Below are positions 5,980-13,681 of a DNA stretch of 13,681 bases, in pieces (within the stretch, counting starts at the first letter, position 1; each line of letters opens with the position of its first letter). This stretch comes from Actinomycetospora sp. (GTDB lineage Bacteria; Actinomycetota; Actinomycetes; Mycobacteriales; Pseudonocardiaceae): assembly GCA_025925615.1 (NCBI GenBank), contig JAICLN010000062.1, positions 1 to 13,681 of the forward strand, given 5' to 3'. Under the pieces are notes generated by a model, which saw only the letters and a program-made list of their open reading frames with translations, did not search any database and was not told where the DNA came from. Both the position numbers and the translations under genes were made by a program.

Positions 5980-6815
5980 CCCGACCGGCCGCGCGCTACC
6001 TCGAGGCGCTGGTCCACGCCGCCGGGCTGGTTGCTGAGCCCGCCGGCACCGCAGGGCGCACGGCCGCCCGTCCCCGTCCGCGATCGCGCTTCGAGCCCGA
6101 CGACCTCGCACCCGACGGCGTCGTGGCCGACCAGGGACAGGACCGGGTCGCCGTCGCCGAGGAGGTCGTGACGCCGCGCAGCACGGGGAGCCCCGCGGTC
6201 AGCGAGGGCACACGGGCGACCCCGACCACCTCGGCGCCGCCGGCGCCGACGCCCCCGCTCCCCGCGGCGATCCCGCCGCCCTCCGCTGACCAGGTCACCC
6301 GCGACGATCCGCGCGTCGCTCCGGTGCCGCGCCCCGCCGAGCCGGGATCGATCCCGGTCGCGCTCCCCGTCCCGGTCGCCCACCCCGCCGCCGTGCCCCA
6401 CGAACGAACGACGACGGCGCCGGTCGGACCAGCGCCTCCCCCGGGACCGCACCCCGCCGAGGAGGCCGATCCGGTCCGCGAGCCGGACCTCCCGCCCGGG
6501 CCCGCCCATCGGCCGGAGGCGCCCGTCCGACCAGCCGCGGCCGCCCGACCTGCTCGACCAGCTGCCGAGCGCGTCACGACCACCACGGAGCCAGCGCCTG
6601 GGCCCACGCCGACCCGACCCGAACCCGTCGCCCCGGCGCCGGCGCGGCAGGAGCCGGCCGCTCCACCGGCTCCGCTCGTGATCGAGATCGGGCGGGTCGA
6701 GGTCCGGCTCGCACCCGACCCGCTCCCGACACCGATCCCCCGACCGGCACCGCCGCGCACCGGCCCGACGCTCTCGGAGTACCTGTCCGGCCCGGCGACG
6801 GGATCGCCGGCATGA
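5976..6815 (+). CDS. Pro/Ala-rich eCIS protein with conserved C-terminal motif
   Basis: 279 residues. The first 20 form a helix-like segment (RYLEALVHAAGLV); then come a basic stretch with RFEPDDL and about 150 residues dominated by Pro, Ala, Thr and Arg with no predicted fold. The C-terminus differs: VIEIGRVEVRLAP (about residues 230-243), a Pro-rich spacer, and GPTLSEYLSGPA at the end. From memory this pairing of an I-x-IGR-x-EVR strand with an LS-x-YL tail recurs in otherwise dissimilar small proteins of eCIS loci, usually next to the DUF4255 gene. The disordered middle suggests a flexible tether between two binding ends, perhaps linking the baseplate-type protein encoded just upstream to the tail terminator just downstream; that is inference. 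It overlaps both neighbours by 4 nt (ATGA). No enzymatic motif is seen. Confidence 0.65.
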   Translation: MTRPAARYLEALVHAAGLVAEPAGTAGRTAARPRPRSRFEPDDLAPDGVVADQGQDRVAVAEEVVTPRSTGSPAVSEGTRATPTTSAPPAPTPPLPAAIPPPSADQVTRDDPRVAPVPRPAEPGSIPVALPVPVAHPAAVPHERTTTAPVGPAPPPGPHPAEEADPVREPDLPPGPAHRPEAPVRPAAAARPARPAAERVTTTTEPAPGPTPTRPEPVAPAPARQEPAAPPAPLVIEIGRVEVRLAPDPLPTPIPRPAPPRTGPTLSEYLSGPATGSPA

Positions 6816-7537
6816 GTGCCCACCTCGCCATCCCCGCCACGACGTTCGTGCTGCGCGGGATCGTGGACGAGCGGGTCAAGCGCGCGTACGGGGACTTCAC
6901 CGCGCCACCGGTGTCGATCGAGCCGCCGCCCCGCCCGCCCGGTACCCCGGCCGGCGGCAACGGCGCACAGCAACAACCGGAACCGGCCGGCCTGACCCTG
7001 TTCCTGCACAGCGTCTCGCCGAACCCGGCGCTGCGGAACGCGTGGGAGCCACACGTCGGGCCGGACGGCGCCCGCGTCGGCCGCTCCCCGCTCGCGCTGG
7101 ACCTGCACTACCTGCTGGCCGCCACCGGCGCGGACCTGGAACGGGAGGTGCTGCTCGGGCTCGGGGTCACCGCGCTGAGCCGGTTCGGGATCGTGCCGCG
7201 CGCCAAGATCAGCGAGGTCCTCACCGCGCAGGTGCCACCGAACCCACCCGAGCGTCTGCTCGACGGGCTCAGCACCGAGCCGCTGGACCAGCAGCTCACC
7301 CAGATCACCGTCACCCAGCTCCCCCTGGACGTGGACCTGTCGACCAAGCTGTGGTCGGCCCTGCAGTCACCGATGCGCCCGTCGGCGCATTTCCTCGTCA
7401 CGACGGTGATCCTCGACGTGGACGAGACGATCCCGGCCGGATCCGACGTCGACGCGGTGGTGGTCGGGGTGCGCCCGGACGCCCGCCGTGACCCCGCAGT
7501 CCCCCCGGACCGGGTGACGATCGGCGGTGGATCGTGA
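6812..7537 (+). CDS. DUF4255 / Pvc16-like tail terminator
   Basis: A 241-residue member of the DUF4255 family, whose best-known relatives (Afp16, Pvc16) sit at the far end of the sheath and tube and set or cap their length. Visible family features: an N-terminal helix (TTFVLRGIVDERVKRAY), a strand LTLFLHSVSPNPALRN, the hallmark SPLALDLHYLLAATGADLE (about residues 91-110), and a second hydrophobic core LLGLGVTALSRFGIVP. Helical and strand segments with PLDVDLSTKLWSALQSP and FLVTTVILDVDE close the domain. The family is usually around 200 residues; here the additions are a Pro/Gly/Gln-rich insertion near residue 45 and a polar tail. Start and stop both overlap neighbours by 4 nt, so translation is probably coupled from the Pro-rich gene through to the ATPase. 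Confidence 0.85.
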   Translation: MSAHLAIPATTFVLRGIVDERVKRAYGDFTAPPVSIEPPPRPPGTPAGGNGAQQQPEPAGLTLFLHSVSPNPALRNAWEPHVGPDGARVGRSPLALDLHYLLAATGADLEREVLLGLGVTALSRFGIVPRAKISEVLTAQVPPNPPERLLDGLSTEPLDQQLTQITVTQLPLDVDLSTKLWSALQSPMRPSAHFLVTTVILDVDETIPAGSDVDAVVVGVRPDARRDPAVPPDRVTIGGGS

Positions 7538-9447
7538 CGGGCTTCCCCGCCGTCGCCGAGGCCGTGGCGCTCGTGGCCCTGTCCGGGACCGCGGCCGAGG
7601 AGTCGAGCACCGACCCGTTCGCCGCGCTGTGGTCGTGGCTCGAGGACACCGACAGCGAGTCGACGCCGCGCCGGTTGACGGACGGCTTCGGGCTCGCCCG
7701 TCCGGAGCAGGCGCTGGTGGCTCTGCTGCTGGCCGTCGAGACGTCCGAGGCCGTCGCCCGGGCCGCCGCGGCGGCGTCGGCCGCCGCCGGCGGGGTCCCG
7801 GACGGCGGGCTCCCGCTGTGGTTGGCCTGCCGCGCCGTCCCGGGGCTAGACGTGGGGGCGCTCGCCGCGACCCGGCCGCTGACCTGGTTCGGGGTGGTGC
7901 TCACCTCCGGCCCGGTACCTCGGATCGAGACACGGTTGACGCTGTCCCCGGCGGTCGTGGACCGGCTGCTCGGTCACGCGGCCGCAGAACCGGCGATCGC
8001 GGCCCGCATGGGCCGCGTGCCGGACTCCCGACCCGAGGCACCGCTCGTCGCGGCGCTCGAGACGGCGCTCGCGGGCCGCGGCCCGCTCGGCCTGCCGCCG
8101 CTGGTGGTCGCGCCCGGCGGGACCGTCGGGGAGCTGGGCGCGGCGCTGCACGCGCTGGGCCTTGAGGCGTGGCAGCTGGCCGCGGGCACGCTGCCCGACG
8201 ACCCGGTGGAGCGGGAGCGGCTCGCCCTCGTCTGGAGCCGCGAGGCGGCGCTGGACGGGGCGGCGCTCGTCGTGCACGGAACGCCCCCGTCGGTCGAGGC
8301 GCTGGCCGGGTTCCTCGACCGCGTGGTCGGACACGTGGTCCTCGTGGCCGAGCGCGCGCCCGACGGGATGGCGCGCGGCGTGCACGGTCTGTCCCCGGTC
8401 GGGGACGACCTCGACACCGCCCGGCGACGCTGGGCCGCGGCGCTGGGCCCGGACCGGGCCGGCCGGGTCGGGGCCGGTCTGACCCGGGTCGCCGCCCAGT
8501 TCCGGCTCGATCCCGGCGCCCTCGACGCCGCGGTCGCCGCGGCCGCCCCGGCCCTCGACGCGGCCCGCGACGAGCAGACGGCCACGGCCGCGCTGTGGCA
8601 CGCCGCCGCCCGCGCCGGCACCCCGCTCCCGCTGGCCGGCGTGCGGATCACCGAGCCCGCGCACCGCTGGGACGAACTCGTGGTCCCCCCGCCGACCGCG
8701 GCCGCCCTGCGCCGCATCGAGGTACACGTCCGCCACGCCGCGCGGGTGTTCGACGATTGGGGCTTCCCGAGCCGCCGCGGGCGCGGCGTGGCGGCGCTGT
8801 TCGCGGGCCCGTCCGGGACGGGCAAGACGATGGCCGCCGAGGTGCTGGCGGACTCCCTCGACCTGCGCGTCATGACGATCGACCTGAGCCTGGTGATCTC
8901 CAAGTGGGTCGGTGAGACCTCGAAGAACATCGCCTCCTGCTTCGCCGAGGCCGAGCGGTCCGGCGCGGTGATGGTGTGGAACGAGGGCGACGCGATCTGG
9001 GGCGCTCGCGGCGGGGTCGGCAACGCGGTCGACCGGCACGTGAACGCCGAGGTCGGCGACCTCCTGCAGCGGATCGAGGAGTTCTCCGGGTTCACCGTGG
9101 TCACCACGAACCTGCGGCACGCGATCGACGCGGCCTTCCTGCGCCGGTTCCGGTTCGTCGTGGACTTCCCGCTGCCCGCCCGTGACGAGCGGCGACGGCT
9201 GTGGGCGGCTGCGTTCCCGCCCGCGGTGCCCGTCCATCTGCCGGACCGGGAGGCGCTCGCCGACCTCCCGCTGTCCGGCGGCTCCATCCGCAACGTGGCA
9301 CTCGGGGCGGCGTTCCTCGCGGCCGAGGCCGGGGTCCCGGTCACCCCCGCGATGATCGAGACCGAGCTCGCCCACGAACTTCGCAAGCAGGACCTGCCGG
9401 TTCCCCGGCTCGCCTGGGGCACCGCCACCGTCGGGTCCGCGTCGTGA
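7534..9447 (+). CDS. eCIS-associated AAA+ ATPase, altered Walker B
   Basis: 637 residues: an N-terminal region of about 380 residues rich in Ala, Val and Leu, with the segment LAATRPLTWFGVVL typical of eCIS ATPases, followed by one AAA+ module. Walker A is GPSGTGKT (425-432, Lys431); SKWVGET and a helix follow. The Walker B position reads VMVWNEGDAIW, so the metal-binding Asp is Asn483 while catalytic Glu484 is kept. Sensor 1 is VTTN, arginine-finger candidates lie in FLRRFRF, and sensor 2 is SGGSIRN. In eCIS loci this ATPase is conserved (Afp15/Pvc15); it is not needed for the contraction stroke and is thought to act in assembly or cargo loading. The Asn may weaken or slow hydrolysis. The GTG start overlaps the DUF4255 stop by 4 nt. 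Confidence 0.9.
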   Translation: MTGFPAVAEAVALVALSGTAAEESSTDPFAALWSWLEDTDSESTPRRLTDGFGLARPEQALVALLLAVETSEAVARAAAAASAAAGGVPDGGLPLWLACRAVPGLDVGALAATRPLTWFGVVLTSGPVPRIETRLTLSPAVVDRLLGHAAAEPAIAARMGRVPDSRPEAPLVAALETALAGRGPLGLPPLVVAPGGTVGELGAALHALGLEAWQLAAGTLPDDPVERERLALVWSREAALDGAALVVHGTPPSVEALAGFLDRVVGHVVLVAERAPDGMARGVHGLSPVGDDLDTARRRWAAALGPDRAGRVGAGLTRVAAQFRLDPGALDAAVAAAAPALDAARDEQTATAALWHAAARAGTPLPLAGVRITEPAHRWDELVVPPPTAAALRRIEVHVRHAARVFDDWGFPSRRGRGVAALFAGPSGTGKTMAAEVLADSLDLRVMTIDLSLVISKWVGETSKNIASCFAEAERSGAVMVWNEGDAIWGARGGVGNAVDRHVNAEVGDLLQRIEEFSGFTVVTTNLRHAIDAAFLRRFRFVVDFPLPARDERRRLWAAAFPPAVPVHLPDREALADLPLSGGSIRNVALGAAFLAAEAGVPVTPAMIETELAHELRKQDLPVPRLAWGTATVGSAS

Positions 9448-9659
9448 CGCCCCCGGTGCAGGTCCGCATCGACACCCTGCAGATCACCGCCACGTCCGTG
9501 GGGGAAGCGCGTCGACTGGCCGAGGCGCTGCCCGCGGCGATCGAACGGGCCTGGGCAGGGGATCCGCAGCGGGCCGTGCGCTCACCCGCCGACCGGGTCG
9601 CCGCACGCCTCGTCCGGCTCGCGCGCGCCGAGCAGGCGGCTCGGGGGTGGCGGGCATGA
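9444..9659 (+). CDS. Small eCIS protein of unknown function
   Basis: 71 residues, GTG start overlapping the ATPase stop (GTGA) and an end overlapping the DUF4157 gene start (ATGA), so it is embedded in the operon and very likely translated. It opens with alternating hydrophobics, VQVRIDTLQITATS, then a helix EARRLAEALPAAIERAW, and ends in a basic, Ala/Arg-rich helix. No cysteines, signal peptide or membrane segment. The short strand-then-helix form recalls small conserved proteins seen beside DUF4157 genes in other eCIS loci; I cannot name a family. Possible jobs are a structural adaptor, a chaperone for the large protein that follows, or an immunity protein to its HNH motif. Confidence 0.6.
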   Translation: MTPPVQVRIDTLQITATSVGEARRLAEALPAAIERAWAGDPQRAVRSPADRVAARLVRLARAEQAARGWRA

Positions 9660-12600
9660 GACAGCTCGCGCAGGCGGTGCGGCAGCCCGAGTCGGCGCGG
9701 CGCGGCGCCCCCATGACGCCGGGTGTCCGCGCGGGGATGGAACGGGCGTTCGGCGTAGGCCTCGGCCACGTCCGCGTGCACGACGGGCCGGCCGCGGACT
9801 CGGCCGCACAGCACGAGCGGGCCCGCGCGTTCACCGTCGGCGACACCGTGACGTTCGCACAGGGGCAGTATCGCCCGCACACCCCGGAGGGGCGCGGGCT
9901 GCTCGCCCACGAGGTGGCGCACGTCCTGCAGGGCGGCGCCCTCGACGACGTCGAGGCCGAGGCCGAGGCCGACGCGGCCGTCCGTGCCGTCGCTGCCGGT
10001 ACCCGCCCGCAGGTCGTCCACCGCGCCGGCCCCCGACACCTCCACCGCGCGCCGACGGACGCCCCGGCGCCGCCCGGGATCCCGGAGGCTCCCGCAGCCG
10101 CGCCCGGCCCCGACGCGGCAACGCCGGAGCCGGCCACCGCGGCCCCGACCGCAGCGTCGTCGGTGACCGCAACCCCGGACACCCCGGCCCCGACGACGAC
10201 GGCCGGAGCGCCCGCCCCGACCGCCACCCTCCGGCTCCCGCCCGGGCTGGAGACCGTCATCGACGATCCGCCCGGGCTGGGCACCACCCAGCTGGTCGTC
10301 CGGGTGCCGAGCTTCTCGCTCCCGCAGGAGAAGGGCGCCGGGCCGTGGGTCGATGCCGCGTATCAGGAGGCGGCCGCCGGCGGACGGTTGGTGTTCTCGC
10401 CCGTCATCACCGGCTCGAGCGTGGCCGCCTACAAGGAAGGCGGCGAGGACTACTCGTCGGTGTGGCTGGGGAAGTTCGGGTTCACCACGACCGCGCAGGT
10501 CGCCGACGCGTTCACGAAGGCCGCGGCGACGAACCCGAAGGTGCAGGCGAGCCTGGCCGATCCCGGCGTCACGAAGGTGGTCACCGGCCTGGCGTCGGGC
10601 CTGCGGGCCGCGGGGTGCGACGTCGATCACATCATCGAGAAGCAGATCGGCGGCACGTCGATCCCGTCCAACCTGCAACTGCTGGACAAGGACAAGAACC
10701 GCGCCTCGGGCAAGCAGACCTACGAGAAGCTCCGCAACCTCGTCGACGACATCCGTGCTCCGGAGCACCGCGGTCCCGGAGCGCGCCGGCTCCAGCTGCG
10801 CATCGCGGCGGTCACCGTGCCCCCCGGCACACCGGACCCGAGCTTCGTGGTGGAGAGCCACCTGCGGGCGGGGGACGTCGTCGGCTCGGCCGCGGTCGCC
10901 GCGAAGAACGCAGGCAAGCCGGTGGACCTGCGGGCCGGCGGGGTCGGCGAGACGGTGGCCCTGCAGGACACCGGCGCCACCCCGATCTCCACGATGACCC
11001 GCCGGATCGTGCCGGGCATGCGCCTCACGCGGTACACCCGCGGCCGAGGTGGCGCGAGCAGCCCCACCGACGTCGTCGACGGTGAGCTGGACAGCCGCGC
11101 GGTGAGGCAGGCCGGGGCCGGGGCCGGGGTGAGGCTCGACGCCAAGCTGGCGGCAGCCGCCGCCGGGACACCGTCGGCCGCCCCCGCCCCCGGCGCTGCT
11201 CCCGACCCGACGGCGGCTGCGCCCGGCGAGAGCCGCACGCTCGCGCTGGACAAGGCCAAGAACACCGCGATCGCGTTCTACTACCCGTACCTGAGCCCCG
11301 GCACCTTCACCTCGATGTCCCTGGACGACCAGGGTCGGTTGAAGGCCACGGGCACGATCCACCCGTCCGTGCCATTCCTCGGGGCGCTCGCGGTGGAGCT
11401 GGACGGCGAAGACCTGCGACTGGTCGCGCCGGTACCGGCGGCCAAGCTCCGGTCGCCGCTGCCCGGGGTGTTCCGGTTCACCGGCGGCGAGCTGGGACTC
11501 CAACTCTCACCCGAGCTGGTCCCGAGCGGCACGCTGGCGTTCAGCGTGGGGCCGGCGGCCGCGCCCGTGATCGTCGGTGACGTCCGGGTGGAGCTGAGCC
11601 AGGGCACGCTCCTGGCCACCGGCACGCTCCGCCCGGCGCGCAAGCTCCCCGGGATCGACGCGGCCGCGGGAGCGGTCCGGTGGAGCCCGGACTCCGGCTG
11701 GTCCGGCGCGATCACGGCGGCGAGCACGTCGATCCCACGGTCCACCGCGAACCTCGAGCTGGGCTTCCGCTCCGAGGGCGGGCACCTCGAGCCGTACGCC
11801 ACGGGCGGCATCGACACCTCGATCCGGAGCACCGCGCTGCACCTGGGGGCCCGCTGGGACGCCCAGGGACTGAGCTACACCGGCTCGGCGACCGTGACCA
11901 AGCCGCTGCCGTTCGTGGAGCAGGTCCGGCTCGCCGGCCGGTTCAACGACCGTGGCCTGTGGCTGGAGGGCGACGCCGCGATCCGGTGGCACGCGATCGA
12001 CACGACCATGCACGTCGGTTACTCCCGCAAGGAGCACGAGGAGGAAGGTCGCTTCTCCGGCACCGCCACCGTCGGCGTCAAGCTCCCCCGCGCCGACGGA
12101 TCGATCACCCTCGTCTTCGACGACGACGGCCGCTACTGGGGCAAGGGCAGCATCGCCTACCAGGTGACCAAGGACATCCGCCCGGTGCTCGGGGTGGAGC
12201 TGACCAAGGAGCACCGGGTCAAGGTCAGCGGCCAGGTGAGCGTCGGCGACATCCCGCTGACGAGGCGGTGGCCCTCGCCCGAGGGCGGCCGAATCCCGAT
12301 CATCTCGGGTGTCGGGGTGAAGGTCGACGTCCCGACCCCGGTGCCGGGGCTGACGGCGTTCGCGGAGATCCGCGGCTCGCTCGGGCTCGGCTACGGCGTC
12401 GGCCCGGTCGTGCTCACCGGCGTCGTGTTCGACGGCGAACTGTTCCCGTTGGAGGACGACCCGCAGATCAAGGCGAAACTCACGGGCGCGCTGGTGGTGC
12501 CGGCCTACGCGGAGCTGTACGGCACATTCGGTGCCTACATCGGGCTGGAGGTGGCGCTGGGCGCGGCCGGCGCTAAGGGCGGCATCGACATCACCCCGCG

Positions 12601-12958
12601 GCTGCGCCTGCTCGGCGAGGGCCGGCTCGCACTCGACGCGAGCTACGACGAGAAGAACGGGTTCGCGTTCGGTACCGAGGCCAGGGTGACCGGGCAGCTG
12701 AACGCCAGCGCCGACGTGGACCTGACCGCGACGCTCTACGGGCTCTGGGGGCTGGTGTCGCACTCCTGGACCTACCGCGCCGGGTCGGTCTCGGCCCAGC
12801 TCGGCCCGACGATCACGCTGAAGCTCGGCAAGGTCGGCTACGCCCAGGGGCAGATCACCTGGCCGAGCCTCTCCGACATCTCGGTGGAGCCGAAGTCGGT
12901 CGACCCCCTCGCCGTCGTGAAGGAGATGCTCGGCCGCGGCGAGGAGAAGGAGGACTGA
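9656..12958 (+). CDS. DUF4157 (eCIS core) - HNH - beta-rich protein, candidate cargo
   Basis: 1100 residues in three parts. Residues 18-95 are a DUF4157/eCIS core domain: GVRAGMERAFG, HVRVHDGPAAD, and the metallopeptidase-like HEVAH (His85, Glu86, His89), followed by EAEAEAD. A Pro/Ala/Thr-rich linker runs to about 190. Residues about 200-360 contain an HNH-nuclease-like motif: CDVDHII (Asp324-His325), GG, Asn339 in SNLQLLD, and KDKNRASGK (Asn348, Lys353). From about 500 to the end are repeated amphipathic strands (GSATVTKPLP, GTATVGVKLP, GSLGLGYGVGP), as in the long C-termini of other DUF4157 proteins. DUF4157 marks many eCIS-linked toxins, so this may be a nuclease cargo or a tail-lumen protein; the role is inference. 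I chose the ATG at 9656, coupled to the 71-residue gene, over a GTG at 9647. No signal peptide. Confidence 0.8.
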   Translation: MRQLAQAVRQPESARRGAPMTPGVRAGMERAFGVGLGHVRVHDGPAADSAAQHERARAFTVGDTVTFAQGQYRPHTPEGRGLLAHEVAHVLQGGALDDVEAEAEADAAVRAVAAGTRPQVVHRAGPRHLHRAPTDAPAPPGIPEAPAAAPGPDAATPEPATAAPTAASSVTATPDTPAPTTTAGAPAPTATLRLPPGLETVIDDPPGLGTTQLVVRVPSFSLPQEKGAGPWVDAAYQEAAAGGRLVFSPVITGSSVAAYKEGGEDYSSVWLGKFGFTTTAQVADAFTKAAATNPKVQASLADPGVTKVVTGLASGLRAAGCDVDHIIEKQIGGTSIPSNLQLLDKDKNRASGKQTYEKLRNLVDDIRAPEHRGPGARRLQLRIAAVTVPPGTPDPSFVVESHLRAGDVVGSAAVAAKNAGKPVDLRAGGVGETVALQDTGATPISTMTRRIVPGMRLTRYTRGRGGASSPTDVVDGELDSRAVRQAGAGAGVRLDAKLAAAAAGTPSAAPAPGAAPDPTAAAPGESRTLALDKAKNTAIAFYYPYLSPGTFTSMSLDDQGRLKATGTIHPSVPFLGALAVELDGEDLRLVAPVPAAKLRSPLPGVFRFTGGELGLQLSPELVPSGTLAFSVGPAAAPVIVGDVRVELSQGTLLATGTLRPARKLPGIDAAAGAVRWSPDSGWSGAITAASTSIPRSTANLELGFRSEGGHLEPYATGGIDTSIRSTALHLGARWDAQGLSYTGSATVTKPLPFVEQVRLAGRFNDRGLWLEGDAAIRWHAIDTTMHVGYSRKEHEEEGRFSGTATVGVKLPRADGSITLVFDDDGRYWGKGSIAYQVTKDIRPVLGVELTKEHRVKVSGQVSVGDIPLTRRWPSPEGGRIPIISGVGVKVDVPTPVPGLTAFAEIRGSLGLGYGVGPVVLTGVVFDGELFPLEDDPQIKAKLTGALVVPAYAELYGTFGAYIGLEVALGAAGAKGGIDITPRLRLLGEGRLALDASYDEKNGFAFGTEARVTGQLNASADVDLTATLYGLWGLVSHSWTYRAGSVSAQLGPTITLKLGKVGYAQGQITWPSLSDISVEPKSVDPLAVVKEMLGRGEEKED

Positions 12959-12962
12959 GCCC

Positions 12963-13619
12963 GTGACGACGTTCCCCGGGGCACCCCGGACGCTGCGCGG
13001 CGGCTTCGTCGTGATGGACGCCGACGGCCGTTCCGTGCTGCGGACGATCCCATTCCAGTACAACCCGGAGTCGCTGTCGCGCACGCTCGCTCCGCGCGGT
13101 GCCGCCCCGGCGACCGGCGACCGGATCGAGGCGTTGCGTCTGGTGGGGCCGCCGGTGGAGACGCTGAAGATCGAGGTGGCCCTCGACGCCACCGACCGGC
13201 TGGAGCACCCCGACCAGAACCCGTCGACCGTTGCGGACGGCATCGCAGCCGACCTCGCCGAGCTGGAGACGATGATCGCCCCGAAGGTCGCGGACCTGGT
13301 CGCGGCCGACGCGCTGGCACGCCGCGGCACGCTGGAGATCCTGCCGTTGCCCTCACCGCTGCTGGTGCTGGTGCTGGGCGCGAACCGGACGATGCCGGTG
13401 CGGATCACCGAGTTCGCCGTCACCGAGGAGGCGTTCGACGCGCGCCTGAACCCCATCCTGGCCCGGGTGTCGCTGGGGATGCGCGTGCTGACCGTCGACG
13501 ACCTCCCGTTCGCGACCAAGGGCGCCGGGCTGTTCCTCGCGGCAGCGCGGCGACGGGAGGCGCTGGCCGCGCGACGCGGCGCGGCGGTGGCCGCGGTGGG
13601 ACTGGCGGGTGCCCCGTGA
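12963..13619 (+). CDS. eCIS baseplate adaptor, Afp7/Pvc7-like (tube-initiator type)
   Basis: 218 residues matching the CIS tube/LysM-type adaptor family (Afp7/Pvc7, compared with T4 gp53/gp54), which joins the baseplate hub to the first tube ring. The hallmark is IPFQYNPESLSRTL (about residues 23-36). Then come a strand ETLKIEVALDATD, the segment IAADLAELETMIAP and the pair LPLPSPLLVLVLGANRTMPVRITEF. The last strand RVSLGMRVLTVDDLP is typical. Many relatives carry a C-terminal LysM domain; here the protein ends in a basic Ala/Arg helix and no LysM is visible. AAGGAGG (12947-12953) lies 9 nt before the GTG, inside the end of the DUF4157 gene. The stop overlaps the next GTG start. Confidence 0.82.
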   Translation: MTTFPGAPRTLRGGFVVMDADGRSVLRTIPFQYNPESLSRTLAPRGAAPATGDRIEALRLVGPPVETLKIEVALDATDRLEHPDQNPSTVADGIAADLAELETMIAPKVADLVAADALARRGTLEILPLPSPLLVLVLGANRTMPVRITEFAVTEEAFDARLNPILARVSLGMRVLTVDDLPFATKGAGLFLAAARRREALAARRGAAVAAVGLAGAP

Positions 13620-13681
13620 GCGACGACTTCCCGCCGAACAGCCGCTACCACCAGGTCCCCACGGTCACGACCACCCTGCCG
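13616..13681 (+). CDS. Start of a further eCIS baseplate gene (partial)
   Basis: Only 22 codons are present, starting at a GTG that overlaps the previous stop (GTGA). The opening DDFPPNSRYHQVPTVTTTLP matches, from memory, small eCIS proteins that begin with a P-x-SRY motif and a T-x-TLPDG strand and precede the Pvc8/gpD-like baseplate hub gene. The gene is cut by the window edge, so no more can be said. Confidence 0.6.
   Translation, partial: MSDDFPPNSRYHQVPTVTTTLP

Noticed and set aside
7846..9428. Two long minus-strand frames opposite the ATPase gene
   Set aside because: Arg/Ser/Ala/Gly-rich shadows without domains, opposite a gene with Walker and sensor motifs.
11111..11128. Three tandem GCCGGG units
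   Set aside because: They encode Ala-Gly repeats in a low-complexity linker of the DUF4157 protein; ordinary for this composition.
1..13681. CRISPR array, rRNA or insertion-sequence transposase
   Set aside because: No regularly spaced repeats, no rRNA-like sequence and no transposase motifs were seen.

Overview
The window is high-GC DNA with GTG/ATG starts and many 4-nt gene overlaps, which points to an actinobacterium. A Pseudonocardia-like relative is a plausible guess from the style of the integrase and tRNA-Lys remnants, but I cannot prove the genus. It has two very different halves.

Left part (1-2693): a graveyard of mobile DNA. It holds a minus-strand pseudogene of unknown family (98-430), a perfect 9-bp inverted repeat (497-524), the 3' half of a tRNA gene that best fits tRNA-Lys (569-614) and looks like an integration site, a frameshifted tyrosine integrase starting about 100 nt after it (712-2006), and a minus-strand fragment of a DUF2278-type gene (2014-2162). 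About 530 nt without a gene follow (2163-2693). They should contain the promoter of the next operon, and a near-palindrome lies just before its ribosome binding site.

Right part (2694-13681): one dense plus-strand operon encoding part of an extracellular contractile injection system (eCIS, a phage-tail-like particle related to Afp/PVC). Order: sheath; tube; a baseplate-type protein with two CxxC pairs; a Pro/Ala-rich protein with a short conserved tail; a DUF4255/Pvc16-like tail terminator; an AAA+ ATPase; a 71-residue protein; a 1100-residue protein with an N-terminal DUF4157 (eCIS core) domain, an internal HNH-nuclease-like motif and a long beta-rich C-terminal half; an Afp7/Pvc7-like baseplate adaptor; and the first codons of a further baseplate gene. 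From 5976 on almost every gene overlaps its predecessor by 4 nt (ATGA or GTGA), so translation is probably coupled. The remaining baseplate, spike and tail-fibre genes are expected beyond the right edge.

The parts most worth following up are the DUF4157-HNH-beta protein as a candidate built-in nuclease cargo, the altered Walker B of the ATPase, the lone in-frame TTA codon in the third eCIS gene, and the wrecked tRNA-targeting element directly upstream.
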